A stretch of DNA of 64,000 nt, from NCBI GenBank assembly GCA_937902925.1, contig CALFNN010000011.1, forward strand, positions 111,512 through 175,511, in the 5' to 3' direction. Below are positions 35,401-43,008 of this stretch, in pieces. The notes below the pieces were generated by a model. The model had not been told where the DNA came from. It saw only the letters and a program-made list of their open reading frames with translations, and did no database searches. Source of the stretch: an uncultured Opitutaceae bacterium (GTDB taxonomy: Bacteria; Verrucomicrobiota; Verrucomicrobiia; Opitutales; Opitutaceae). The position numbers were made by a program, and so were the translations under genes. The first letter of the stretch is position 1, and each line of letters begins with the position of its first letter.

Positions 35401-35768
35401 TTGGTCGGGCGGCCTTGATGCGTCTCGGCCAGCAACGGGATGGCGGATTTCCGCAGCGGCATCGCTGTCGCATAATACTGCGGCAGGCCCGCGATGATGC
35501 CCTCGACGGACTTGCTGTAGGGCAAAATGTATTTTTCCGGACGGCGGCAACCGGCGAGGCCGACGCCGCCGAGGGCGAACGACGCCGCCATGATCTTCAT
35601 GAACTGGCGGCGGTCCACGCCGTTCAGTTCCGAGGCGCCCTCGGGAAACTCGCGCTCGAGCTGCGCCTTAAAACCGGGCGTCTCCGCGAGTTCGTCGAGG
35701 CTGCGCCAGTATTTCGGACCGCTCTGCTCGCGTTCGGAGGGAGCGGGATGGGCAAATTTGCGTTTCAT
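32424..35768 (-). CDS. actB: ACIII Fe-S / molybdopterin-oxidoreductase-like subunit ActB
   Basis: 1114 aa. The N-terminus has a twin-arginine motif (DRRQFMK, ~residues 52-58) followed by a hydrophobic stretch ending in LAGC, a lipobox-like site. The large central part resembles molybdopterin oxidoreductases without an obvious cofactor function, as is usual for ActB. The C-terminal ferredoxin-like part has four cysteine groups: CIGCNACVVACQAE, CQQCELAPCEMVCP, CIGTRYCANNCP, and CTYC with ACQQVCPVEA; these bind the [4Fe-4S] and [3Fe-4S] clusters of ACIII. The start was taken at 35768, which overlaps the actA stop; the longer frame to 36077 is opposite actA. Confidence 0.94.
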   Translation of the reverse strand: MKRKFAHPAPSEREQSGPKYWRSLDELAETPGFKAQLEREFPEGASELNGVDRRQFMKIMAASFALGGVGLAGCRRPEKYILPYSKSVEGIIAGLPQYYATAMPLRKSAIPLLAETHQGRPTKLEGNPTYQAHGGATSLLAQASVLELYDPDRATAHTKGGTVLKPDAVNDLLTEMGKTHAADGGAGLAFLAEESSSPTRARLLTKLRRRFPKAVWAEYEPVTDEPPLAAAQACFGANVKPLYRFATAKRVVSLDADFFHAEAGSLYYAREFANGRRVKKKDDPMNRLYAAESAFTLTGSMADHRLRLASSHMLALAAALGGRVMNTDMMRPMAEGLPVDAKWIDECAADLLDHRGECLVVAGAHLPATVHAVVYAINAFLGNLGKTVDFVAVEPSTAASISDLATAIKSGSVRSLVILGGNPVYNAPADLGWEALQKSVGEVVRFGYFADETATLAGTHIAAAHYLESWGDARTADGTIVPVQPMILPLFGGLTEIEVLARLAGESSADGYEQMRETITCLAGGDPEKTMRSFLHDGMLAGSAYAKQTVTFDRQGSSRLFGPPAKAETFSAQNVEVRFIADHKVDDGRFGNNGWLQECPDPITKISWDNAISVSPKFAKELGIYPKGSLLQVARVELAEDAKGKELAHVGEVTMPDGRKVRGPLHIQPGLPTYTIVMPLGYGRKLGHLHIANDAGFNAYAIRTAGAMHFASGAKIALTGERMPLANTQEHWSMEGRDLIREANYDEYRENPGYVKEIGMEAETPSTLGEVGEGMSLAQQSTQIPRGGSLYVTPNVKHGGFDGFQQWGMSIDLNTCIGCNACVVACQAENNIPIVGRDQSFRGRQMHWIRIDRYYSDGQADAAAFGGEGNREIPEDPQVSLQPVACQQCELAPCEMVCPVNATVHDDEGLNVMAYNRCIGTRYCANNCPYKVRRFNYFDYNERQLDSLYLGPVGPHGMPELVKMVKNPEVTIRMRGVMEKCTYCVQRIENGKIRHKVKMAQTGNPEDMGKVAVPDGVIKTACQQVCPVEAIVFGDILDEKSAVSQAKAREQDYSLLGYLNTRPRTTYLGRLRNPNPKMPGGAAEPFSRTEHDRKNHPAGFEEPKGKKAKTEGHE

Positions 35769-36418
35769 CGATGGCAGCCGGAGCAGCTCTGGGGAGGTTT
35801 CACGTTCCAGTCGTGCACGAATTTCGCGGCGTCCTGTTCGCGGCCTTGGGCGACCAAGGTCTGGGAGTTGAGATTGAAAACATCCTTCGGGTCGCGGAGC
35901 CGGGGCGTGGGATTGCGGTGGCAATCCAGGCAGAAGCCCATGCTGAAGGGCTTCATGTGGGTGACCGTGTCCATCTCGTTGATCTTGCCGTGGCACTCCA
36001 CGCAACTGATGCCGCGGTTCACGTGGATCGAGTGGTTGAAATACGCGTAATCGGGCGTCTGGTGAATCCAGACCCACGGCACCGGCTTGCCAGTCTCATA
36101 GCTGTCGCGGATGACCGCGAGCTGCGGGCTCGTCGTCTTGATCTGGTTGTGGCAGTTCATGCACGTCTGCGACGACGGCACGTTGGAGTGGTAGGACTTG
36201 TCCACATCCGAGTGACAGTAGCGACAATCGAGGCCGAGTTCGCTGACATGTTTCTCGTGGCTGAACGGCACCGGTTGCACCGGCGTATAGCCGACCCGCG
36301 TATAGGCGGGAGTCATGTAATAGGTCGCACCGGCGGTCGCGATGCCCGCGAGCACCACCAGATAAATCACGATCTGAAGCGGGAGCCGGTTCGCCGATTT
36401 CGGAAAAAGTTGCGACAT
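35765..36418 (-). CDS. actA: ACIII pentahaem cytochrome c subunit ActA
   Basis: 217 aa from MSQLFPKS. One N-terminal membrane helix (LQIVIYLVVLAGIATAGATY) and five haem motifs: CRYCH, CMNCH, CVECH, CLDCH and CSGCH. This is the pentahaem form found in most ACIII complexes. The family block FSHEKHVSELGLDC is clear. It is coupled to actB by ATGA. The frame runs open to 36535 but the extra N-terminus is Pro/Arg-rich and overlaps the small ORF upstream. Confidence 0.94.
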   Translation of the reverse strand: MSQLFPKSANRLPLQIVIYLVVLAGIATAGATYYMTPAYTRVGYTPVQPVPFSHEKHVSELGLDCRYCHSDVDKSYHSNVPSSQTCMNCHNQIKTTSPQLAVIRDSYETGKPVPWVWIHQTPDYAYFNHSIHVNRGISCVECHGKINEMDTVTHMKPFSMGFCLDCHRNPTPRLRDPKDVFNLNSQTLVAQGREQDAAKFVHDWNVKPPQSCSGCHR

Positions 36419-36449
36419 GGTCTGGAGGTCTCGGTTGTCGGCGGGGCGC

Positions 36450-36650
36450 TCAGATCGTCTCGGCGCGACGGGCGATGGCCCGGGACTCGGGGCGCACGGC
36501 CACCGGGGTGGGCATCGGGGAAGCGGCTGCTCCATCCCGCGAGCGCCCGGCCGGCGCGGATTTCACGAAAAGCCGGGGCGCGAAGCTAAAGACCGCTGTC
36601 AGTCCAAGCAACTTGGCAAAGAAATGTTTTCGCGACGGATCGTGGCTCAC
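36450..36650 (-). CDS. Small protein at the head of the ACIII operon
   Basis: 66 aa from GTG. The N-terminus SRKHFFAKLLGLTAVFSFAP looks like a short signal or anchor with a preceding Arg-Lys, followed by a Pro/Ala-rich stretch and a conserved-looking tail SRAIARRAETI. From memory, similar short proteins precede act operons in other Verrucomicrobia. It lies 31 bases upstream of actA in the same direction. It could be a small subunit, an assembly factor or a leader peptide; no enzyme motif is present. Confidence 0.5.
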   Translation of the reverse strand: MSHDPSRKHFFAKLLGLTAVFSFAPRLFVKSAPAGRSRDGAAASPMPTPVAVRPESRAIARRAETI

Positions 36651-36711
36651 GGGTCAGGGAAGTGGTGGGAATCGCTGTCGAAAGAAGGGTGCGGCGTTTC
36701 GCTTGTAAACC

Positions 36712-36735
36712 AAAAATTCCGAAGGAATTTTTTTT
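36712..36735. terminator. AT-rich hairpin between the efflux and ACIII operons
   Basis: Stem AAAAATTCC / GGAATTTTT with loop GAA, flanked by extra T residues on the plus strand. It lies in the 150-base gap between the end of the efflux operon (36804) and the start of the ACIII operon (36650), both on the minus strand. It could end the first transcript or lie in the promoter region of the second. The stem is GC-poor, so its strength is doubtful. The gap is the most AT-rich stretch of its neighbourhood. Confidence 0.35.
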
Positions 36736-36803
36736 AAGCCACAAGAATTAGCGAATCCCTCGCGGACCCCGGTCACTTCTAATCGCCGGCACGGCGAAAA
36801 CGC

Positions 36804-37514
36804 TCACAAGAACAGCCCGTCCCGCATCGGCCGCGTGAAATCGCAGCGCTGGGCGATCTCGGGATTGTGCGTGACGAGGACGACCGCCTGGCGGTGCTCC
36901 CGGGCGAGCTGCGCGAGCAGGTCGAAGACCAGTCCGGAGTTCTTCACGTCGAGATTCCCGGTGGGCTCGTCGGCGAGGATGATCGAGGGCTGGTTGGCCA
37001 GGGCGCGGGCCACGGCCACCCGCTGCTGTTCGCCGCCCGAGAGCTGCGTGCCGAGGCGGTGCGTCTTGTCCCCCAGCCCGACCGATCCGAGCAGCGCATG
37101 GGCACGCTCGACCATCTCCGCCGGCCCGAGCACGCCGCGTTTGCGCATGGGCATCATCACGTTCTCGAGCGCCGAGAACTCCAGCATGAGGAAATGGAAT
37201 TGAAACACGAAGCCGATGTGCGTCCCGCGCGCCGCGGTGCGCGCGTGATCGTCCGTGTTGGACATGACGTGGCCGTCGATCTCGATCCGCCCGTCATCCG
37301 CCTGGTCGAGCAACCCGAGCAGGTAGAGGAGCGTGCTCTTGCCACAGCCGGACGGGCCGACGACGGCGCAGATCCGGCCCCGCCGCGCCTCGAACGACAC
37401 GCCTTTCAGGACGTGAACGCGGCTTTCGCCTTCGCCGAGGAACCGGTGCAGGTTGGTGGCGCGCAGCACCACGCGGTCGGCGGCGTCGGCGTTGGCGGCA
37501 ACTTCGGCGCTCAT
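36804..37514 (-). CDS. ABC ATPase of the LolD/MacB family
   Basis: 236 aa. Walker A GPSGCGKSTLL (~residues 52-62), Q-loop GFVFQFHFLMLEFSALENV, signature LSGGEQQRVAVARAL, Walker B SIILADEPTGNLD and H-loop VTHNPEIA. The pattern and length match LolD. The start overlaps the permease stop as ATGA. With the upstream permease, fusion protein and TolC homologue it forms a tripartite MacAB-like efflux or mechanotransmission system. The longer open frame upstream is opposite the permease. Confidence 0.92.
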   Translation of the reverse strand: MSAEVAANADAADRVVLRATNLHRFLGEGESRVHVLKGVSFEARRGRICAVVGPSGCGKSTLLYLLGLLDQADDGRIEIDGHVMSNTDDHARTAARGTHIGFVFQFHFLMLEFSALENVMMPMRKRGVLGPAEMVERAHALLGSVGLGDKTHRLGTQLSGGEQQRVAVARALANQPSIILADEPTGNLDVKNSGLVFDLLAQLAREHRQAVVLVTHNPEIAQRCDFTRPMRDGLFL

Positions 37515-38761
37515 TGGGCCATGCCGCGGACGATGTCGCCCGGTTCGAGGCGGGCGGCACGGCGCGCGGGAAAGAAACTGGCGACCATGACCATGACCGC
37601 CGCCGTCGCGATCGCCTGGACATAGTGCCAGCCCGACGACGAGACGCTGATGGTCTCCGCCTTGAAAATGCCCGTCACATGCAGCGGGATCTTCCCGATG
37701 ACAAACGTGACGGCGGCGCCAAACAACGCCCCGGCGGCCGCGCCGATCGTAAGCACAATGGCGGCCTGCCAGAGGAAGATCTGGGTGATGTCCTTCCGCT
37801 CGTAGCCCATCGAGCGCAGGATCGCGATGTCCTTGGTCTTCTCCAGCACCATCATCGCAAGGGTGTTGAACATCGCCAGGCTCGCGATGAGCGTGAACAC
37901 CGAGACCGTGATCGCCGACGCAACCCGCAGGGCCGCGAAGGCCGACAGCCATGGTTCCTCGCGCTTTTGCCAGGGCGGCACGCTGTGGTTCAGCACCTCG
38001 GCCATTTGCGCGGCGATCTCCGGCGCGCGGTCGACCGCCTCGGGCACCAGGCTGATCTGGACGAACGTCGCACCCGTCGGCTTTTTCAGCAGGGAACGCG
38101 CCTCCGCCAGGTTCAGGAAGATGCGCGTCTTGTCGATGTCGCGGTAACCGGTTTCGAAAATCGCCGCCACGCGATAACGGTGCGACTCGTCGTGCGCCCG
38201 GATCACGAACGAGTCGCCGACGTCGAGCTGCAGCCAGTCGGCCAGCACGCGCCCGACCAATGCACCGTCGGGCATTTCCGCAAATTGCTCCAGACCGCCC
38301 GGCGTGGTGATCTGCCGGTCGAGGTCGGACACCTTGAGCTGATCCTCGAGCTTGATGCCAAACACCTGGGCGCCCCGCGTCGTGAGCGCACTGGTGACCT
38401 GCACGTCCCCGCGCACGATCGCCGACACGCCGTTGACCCCGGCAAACAATCGCACGGCCTCCATGACCGCCGCGGGATTCTCGACGCCCTCGATGAGCTT
38501 CACGCCTTCCTTCTGCCCGATCTGAAAGTCGGAACCGTGCGCCGTCTCCATGCTGCGCAACGTGTCCTGCTCCTTGTCCTCCACCCGCATCGCGCCATCG
38601 CTCCCGACCAGCGTCCGCTTGAACAGGTTTTCATAACCGCTCGTCGTCGCCTGGGTGACGATAAACAGCCCCACCCCGAGCACCGTGCACGCCAGGCTCA
38701 TCGTCATGGCGCGCTTCTTCGCGGTGAGAAAGCGAAAGGCGATGCGGAGATTCGGTGACAT
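37511..38761 (-). CDS. ABC permease of the MacB/LolC type (FtsX fold)
   Basis: 416 aa. N-terminal helix after FRFLTAKKRAMTMSLACTVL, a large periplasmic domain (~residues 45-265), then three C-terminal helices (SVFTLIASLAMFNTLAMMVL and two more) with the cytoplasmic coupling segment EKTKDIAILRSMGYERKDI, typical of FtsX/MacB permeases. The start at 38761 is preferred to the open frame at 38797. It works with the ATPase encoded immediately downstream. Confidence 0.9.
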   Translation of the reverse strand: MSPNLRIAFRFLTAKKRAMTMSLACTVLGVGLFIVTQATTSGYENLFKRTLVGSDGAMRVEDKEQDTLRSMETAHGSDFQIGQKEGVKLIEGVENPAAVMEAVRLFAGVNGVSAIVRGDVQVTSALTTRGAQVFGIKLEDQLKVSDLDRQITTPGGLEQFAEMPDGALVGRVLADWLQLDVGDSFVIRAHDESHRYRVAAIFETGYRDIDKTRIFLNLAEARSLLKKPTGATFVQISLVPEAVDRAPEIAAQMAEVLNHSVPPWQKREEPWLSAFAALRVASAITVSVFTLIASLAMFNTLAMMVLEKTKDIAILRSMGYERKDITQIFLWQAAIVLTIGAAAGALFGAAVTFVIGKIPLHVTGIFKAETISVSSSGWHYVQAIATAAVMVMVASFFPARRAARLEPGDIVRGMAQ

Positions 38762-38793
38762 CGGCAGGTCAAAACCGGGCGCGCCAAGACCCG

Positions 38794-40080
38794 TCACTTG
38801 AGCGGGGAAGCCCGGACATACTGGCCATCGTCGAACTGGCGCACGTTTTCGCAGATGACCTGTTCGCCCACCGCCAGCCCGCTGGCCACCTCGACGGTGT
38901 TGAGGCTGGTGTAGCCGAGGGTGACCTTGCGCCGTTCGACGCGGCCGTTTTTCACGACGTAGACATTGTCGCCCTCGCCGCGGAAGACCGCCCGGCGCGG
39001 AATCAGCATCACGCTGGGATGCTCACCCACCGTGATATTCACCTGGCCCGAACTGTTCAGCACCAGCCGCGCCGGATCGACCGCCACATCCAGCAACACG
39101 GTATACCGCTGCGTATCGGGATCGGCCGTCGGCATGATTTTCGAGACCTTGGCATCGAACGGATCCTCGCGCGCGTAGATCACGAGACGCACCTTGGCGT
39201 CCTGCCCGACCTTGATCTTGCCGAAGTCCTCCTCGCTGATCTTCGCGACGACGACCCGGCTGTTGGAGTTGAACGTCGCGACCGTCGTTCCCGTGTTGAT
39301 CAACGCGCCCGGCCAAACCATGACCGCCGCGGCCGTCCCATCCTCGGGCGCGACAATCGTCATCTTTTTCAACTGGAGCCGCATGTTTTCCATCGCCGTC
39401 TCGTGGTCCGCCCGGGCCTTCGCGGCATCGAACGCCGCCAGTCGGAGTTCCTTGTCGAGGTCGGCGACCGCCTTTTGCTGTCGGTCCCAGTCCGCCTCGG
39501 AAAGATCGCCGTGGTCGTGCAGTCGCTTCGCGTTCTCGAGATTCCGCTCCACCGCCTTCCGGCGGGGATCGGTCCGGGACTCGATCTCATCCAACTGGGC
39601 CCGGAGTCGATTCATTTCCACCGACGCCGGTTCGCCCGGTTGGACCTGCTTGCGCGCCTCGTCCAGCTTTTGCGCGACGGCCGTCCACTCGGGATTATCG
39701 GAAAACTCGATCTCCCGCCGCTGCCAGGCCGCTTCGTCGTTGTGAATCGCCTGGTCGATGGCCCGCCGCTGGTCGGTCGCGTCGAGTTTCACGAGCACAT
39801 CGCCCTTCTTGAACGACTGGCCCTGGTCGAGATGCTCGCACGACTCCACCCGCCCGGAGCCTTCGCTCTTCAACTCCTTGAGATCGCCGCTGGCGTGCAC
39901 CTCGATGCTGCCCGAGACCGCGTCGACCGCCGTCCCCCGGTAGACGGCGATGAACGTCGCGTCCTCCCGCAGCCAGAAAAACGCCCCCGCCGCCACCGCC
40001 GCCACCACGGCGACGCCGAGCCCGAGTTTGAGGGCGATGCGGGGACTAGCGTTGTTCGCGGTCATGGGAGGCGGGGACAT
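38794..40080 (-). CDS. Membrane-fusion (HlyD/MacA family) efflux adaptor
   Basis: 428 aa (423 if the ATG at 40065 is used; neither start has a good Shine-Dalgarno site). N-terminal anchor LGLGVAVVAAVAAGAFFWL; a lipoyl-like half DQGQSFKKGDVLVKLDATD; a long alpha-hairpin (~residues 95-240) and the second lipoyl half IVAPEDGTAAAV; then beta-barrel and membrane-proximal domains ending VASGLAVGEQVICENV. The adaptor links the inner-membrane permease to the TolC-like channel. It overlaps the TolC gene by about 20-35 bases, supporting an operon. Confidence 0.9.
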   Translation of the reverse strand: MSPPPMTANNASPRIALKLGLGVAVVAAVAAGAFFWLREDATFIAVYRGTAVDAVSGSIEVHASGDLKELKSEGSGRVESCEHLDQGQSFKKGDVLVKLDATDQRRAIDQAIHNDEAAWQRREIEFSDNPEWTAVAQKLDEARKQVQPGEPASVEMNRLRAQLDEIESRTDPRRKAVERNLENAKRLHDHGDLSEADWDRQQKAVADLDKELRLAAFDAAKARADHETAMENMRLQLKKMTIVAPEDGTAAAVMVWPGALINTGTTVATFNSNSRVVVAKISEEDFGKIKVGQDAKVRLVIYAREDPFDAKVSKIMPTADPDTQRYTVLLDVAVDPARLVLNSSGQVNITVGEHPSVMLIPRRAVFRGEGDNVYVVKNGRVERRKVTLGYTSLNTVEVASGLAVGEQVICENVRQFDDGQYVRASPLK

Positions 40081-41434
40081 TGTTCAGCACAGGGTCGATT
40101 CCGGTAAGCGAGACGAATTCCGCCCAATGCCCGAGAAAGGTCGCCCGGGCGGCGGTGTTGTTGGCTTCGCTGGCATAAAGCGTCGACTGGGCGCCGGCAA
40201 CCGTGGTTTTCGGCAGGTTGCCCAGATCGAGCTCCGCCTGGGCTCGCGCGAGATCGTCGGCCGACTGTTGACGATGAATTTCGGTCAACTCCATCGCCCG
40301 CGCGTCGAGGGCGAGCGAGCGCTGGAGCGCCTGCGCCTTGTCGAGCGCCTCGTCGACCGAGGTCTGCAGCGCGCGTTCGTGCAGCCGCTTGTTGGCGAGT
40401 GCCTCGCGCTTCGCCGCCGTCGTCGCAAAGCCGTCGAAGATATCCCACTGGGCGTTGAGCAACACCGTCTGCCGGGCCACCCCTTCCTGCAGCACCGAGT
40501 TTGGCGTCGCATTGGTCGTGTTTTCCAAACCGTAACTCGCCCGCGCGTTGAATTTCGGCAGCAGTCGCACCCGGGTGACTTGGTAACTCAAATCGTCCTG
40601 ATGCACCTGCAGCTCGTTGATCTGCGCCTGAAAAGTGCTTTTCGCTCCGTCCCGCAGAAACGCCGCCAGCAATTCCGTCGCCACCGTGACCGGATACCCG
40701 GGCTTCACGATTTCCACCGGAATCGAGTCTTCCGCGAAGTCGCTGAGGCCCGCCAGCCGCGCGAATGACCGCCGTTGTCCCGTGAAATCCGCCTCGTCGC
40801 GTTCGAGCCGGAGGCTCGCCTCGTCGAAGGAGAGCTGCTGCAACTTGACCGTATTCGGCTGCGCCTCGCCATCCGCCAGTTTTTCCCGGGCGAGCTTCAA
40901 GTCGGCGGCGAGCAACCCGAGCGCAAAGCGGCCCTGGCGCAGCACTGCTTTCTTCGCGATCAGCGCGAGGTAACGTTGGCGGAGATCGATGGCCACCACC
41001 CGCCTCATCTCCTGATAGTTCTTCTCGGCCACAATCACGTTGATGCGGGCGGCGTCCGTCTGATTCTTGAGCGCGCCCCAGTGAAAGACCGGCTGGTTCA
41101 GGTCGATCCCGTAGAAAAACCCCGAGTCGCTGGTCTCCGTCGAGGTATTGCCCGAGATCGCCGTCTGATTCCGGGCGTAGTCGACATGGCTGCTCAGGCT
41201 CGGCAACTGCTGGGCCTTGACCCCCAGCACGCGGGCCTCGCTCAACGCGACCTCAATTTCGCGGGAAAGGACCGGCGGCGATTGGTTCAACGCGGCCTGG
41301 AGGATGGTTTTCAACCCCGGCAGATAATCCTCCGGCAGCGTGCCGGCCGGCGACGCTGGCTCGGCCCGGGCTCCGACCAGCGCCAAAATCATCCCTAAAA
41401 CCAGCGGCGCGCACCGTGAACGGCGCAATGACAT
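40046..41434 (-). CDS. TolC-family outer-membrane efflux protein
   Basis: 462 aa from MSLRRSRC, chosen for its signal peptide (APLVLGMILALVGARAEP). The helical-barrel repeats of the OEP family are visible: LNQSPPVLSREIEVALSEAR in the first half and RVRLLPKFNARASYGLENTT with DIFDGFATTAAKREALANKR in the second. It forms the outer-membrane channel for the adaptor and ABC proteins encoded downstream. The upstream in-frame ATG codons at 41452 and 41593 are less likely. Confidence 0.9.
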   Translation of the reverse strand: MSLRRSRCAPLVLGMILALVGARAEPASPAGTLPEDYLPGLKTILQAALNQSPPVLSREIEVALSEARVLGVKAQQLPSLSSHVDYARNQTAISGNTSTETSDSGFFYGIDLNQPVFHWGALKNQTDAARINVIVAEKNYQEMRRVVAIDLRQRYLALIAKKAVLRQGRFALGLLAADLKLAREKLADGEAQPNTVKLQQLSFDEASLRLERDEADFTGQRRSFARLAGLSDFAEDSIPVEIVKPGYPVTVATELLAAFLRDGAKSTFQAQINELQVHQDDLSYQVTRVRLLPKFNARASYGLENTTNATPNSVLQEGVARQTVLLNAQWDIFDGFATTAAKREALANKRLHERALQTSVDEALDKAQALQRSLALDARAMELTEIHRQQSADDLARAQAELDLGNLPKTTVAGAQSTLYASEANNTAARATFLGHWAEFVSLTGIDPVLNNVPASHDREQR

Positions 41435-41585
41435 GGGAACCAACGGCGGCATGAATCGATGCGTAAATTGAACGGTCAGACCGCGATATTTCGAGGGCGA
41501 TTGCAACCCATAAGTCTTGAGCCCGACGGGGTCTCCGCACCAACTTTGCCGCCATCCGCGCCCCGCGTCGCGCCCGCCCGCCGAC

Positions 41586-43007
41586 ATGCCCACCGAAATC
41601 TCCGCCCTCGCCCGCGAACACCTCGAACGCGTCCGTGTGTTCTATGATGCCGCGCCCGTCGAGCCGCTCTGGGGCGCGCGTTGCTACCGGGCGCTGCTCG
41701 CCCACTATTACAACCTTCTCATCCCGCCGGACGCCAGCGTGCTCGAGGTCGGATGCGGTTCCGGCGACCTGCTCGTCCGGATTCGGGCTGGCAGGAAAAC
41801 TGGCGTCGACCTTTCCGCCCCGCAGATCGAGGCCGCGCGCCAGCGCGTGCCGGACGCCGAGTTTTTCGTCCAAGCCGGCGAACTCATCGATCTCGGACGC
41901 CAGTTCGACGTCATCGTCATTTCCGACACCCTGAATCTCGCGGCCGACGTCCAGCACCTGCTCGAGCAACTGCACCAAGTCGCGCGACCGGACACCCGGC
42001 TCATCCTCAATTTTCAAAACTCCCTCTGGCGCCCTCTCCTCACCCTCGCCCGCGCCCTCGGCCTCAAGGCCACCCAACCCCAGAACAGCTGGCTCGCCTC
42101 CTCGGACGTGCTAAACCTTCTGGGCCTTGCGGGCTGGAGTCCGGTGTGGCGGCACGGGCGGATCCTGTTTCCGTTTCAAGCGCTCGGACTGGGCACGCTC
42201 GTCAACCGCTGGCTCGCGCCGCTGTTGCAGTGGTTCTGCCTCACGATCTTCATCGTCGCCCGGCCCGTTCGCGCCGCCACCGGCCGGGCGCCGTCTGTCT
42301 CGGTCGTGATTCCCGCCCGCAACGAGGCGGGCAACATCGCCGCCGCGGTCGCCCGCACGCCGGCGATGGGCGCCGGCACCGAAATCATCTTCGTCGAGGG
42401 CCACTCGCACGACGACACCTGGGAGCAAATCCAGCGCGTCGCCGCGGAAAATCCCGATCGCAAAATCAGGATTCTCCAGCAGACCGGCCGCGGCAAGGGC
42501 GACGCCGTGCGCGCCGGATTCGCCGCGGCTACCGGCGACATCCTGATGATCCTCGACGCCGATCTCACGATGCCGCCCGAGGACCTGCCCAAGTTTTACG
42601 ACGTCCTCGCCAGCGGCCGCGCCGAGTTCGCCAACGGCGTGCGGCTCGTCTACCCGATGGAGGAGGAGGCGATGCAATTCCTGAATCTCTGCGCCAACAA
42701 AACCTTTGGCCTCATCTTCACCTGGCTGCTTGGCCAGCCCGTCAAGGACACGCTCTGCGGCACGAAGGTGCTCTCGCGGGCGCACTACGACCGGATTGCC
42801 GCCAACCGCGCTTACTTCGGCGACTTCGACCCGTTCGGCGACTTCGACCTGCTGTTCGGCGCGGCCAAGCTCAATCTCAAGATCGCCGACGTGCCCATTC
42901 GCTACCGCGAGCGCACCTATGGCACGACCAACATCCAGCGCTGGAAACACGGCTGGCTGCTCTTGCGGATGGTCATGTTCGCCGCCCGCAAGCTGAAGTT
43001 CGTGTAA
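41586..43007 (+). CDS. Fusion of SAM methyltransferase and GT2 (dolichol-phosphate mannose synthase-like) glycosyltransferase
   Basis: 473 aa. The N-terminal ~215 residues are a class I methyltransferase (VLEVGCGSGDLLVRI at ~52-66, DVIVISDTLNLA). A hydrophobic linker (LLQWFCLTIFIVA) is followed by a GT2 domain: SVVIPARNEAGNIAAAV (~241-257), DILMILDADLTMPPEDLPKF with the DxD-like DAD, and a C-terminal segment LGQPVKDTLCGTKVLSR typical of DPM1/DPG-like enzymes. Such enzymes load a sugar on a polyprenyl phosphate. It is the first gene of the glycan cluster, divergent from tolC, and is followed by a DegT gene 1 base later. Confidence 0.88.
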   Translation: MPTEISALAREHLERVRVFYDAAPVEPLWGARCYRALLAHYYNLLIPPDASVLEVGCGSGDLLVRIRAGRKTGVDLSAPQIEAARQRVPDAEFFVQAGELIDLGRQFDVIVISDTLNLAADVQHLLEQLHQVARPDTRLILNFQNSLWRPLLTLARALGLKATQPQNSWLASSDVLNLLGLAGWSPVWRHGRILFPFQALGLGTLVNRWLAPLLQWFCLTIFIVARPVRAATGRAPSVSVVIPARNEAGNIAAAVARTPAMGAGTEIIFVEGHSHDDTWEQIQRVAAENPDRKIRILQQTGRGKGDAVRAGFAAATGDILMILDADLTMPPEDLPKFYDVLASGRAEFANGVRLVYPMEEEAMQFLNLCANKTFGLIFTWLLGQPVKDTLCGTKVLSRAHYDRIAANRAYFGDFDPFGDFDLLFGAAKLNLKIADVPIRYRERTYGTTNIQRWKHGWLLLRMVMFAARKLKFV

Positions 43008-43008
43008 G

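Noticed and set aside
36804..41434. Type I secretion system for the RTX-like surface protein
   Set aside because: The ABC protein is a LolD/MacB-type ATPase with a separate FtsX-fold permease, not a fused HlyB-type exporter.
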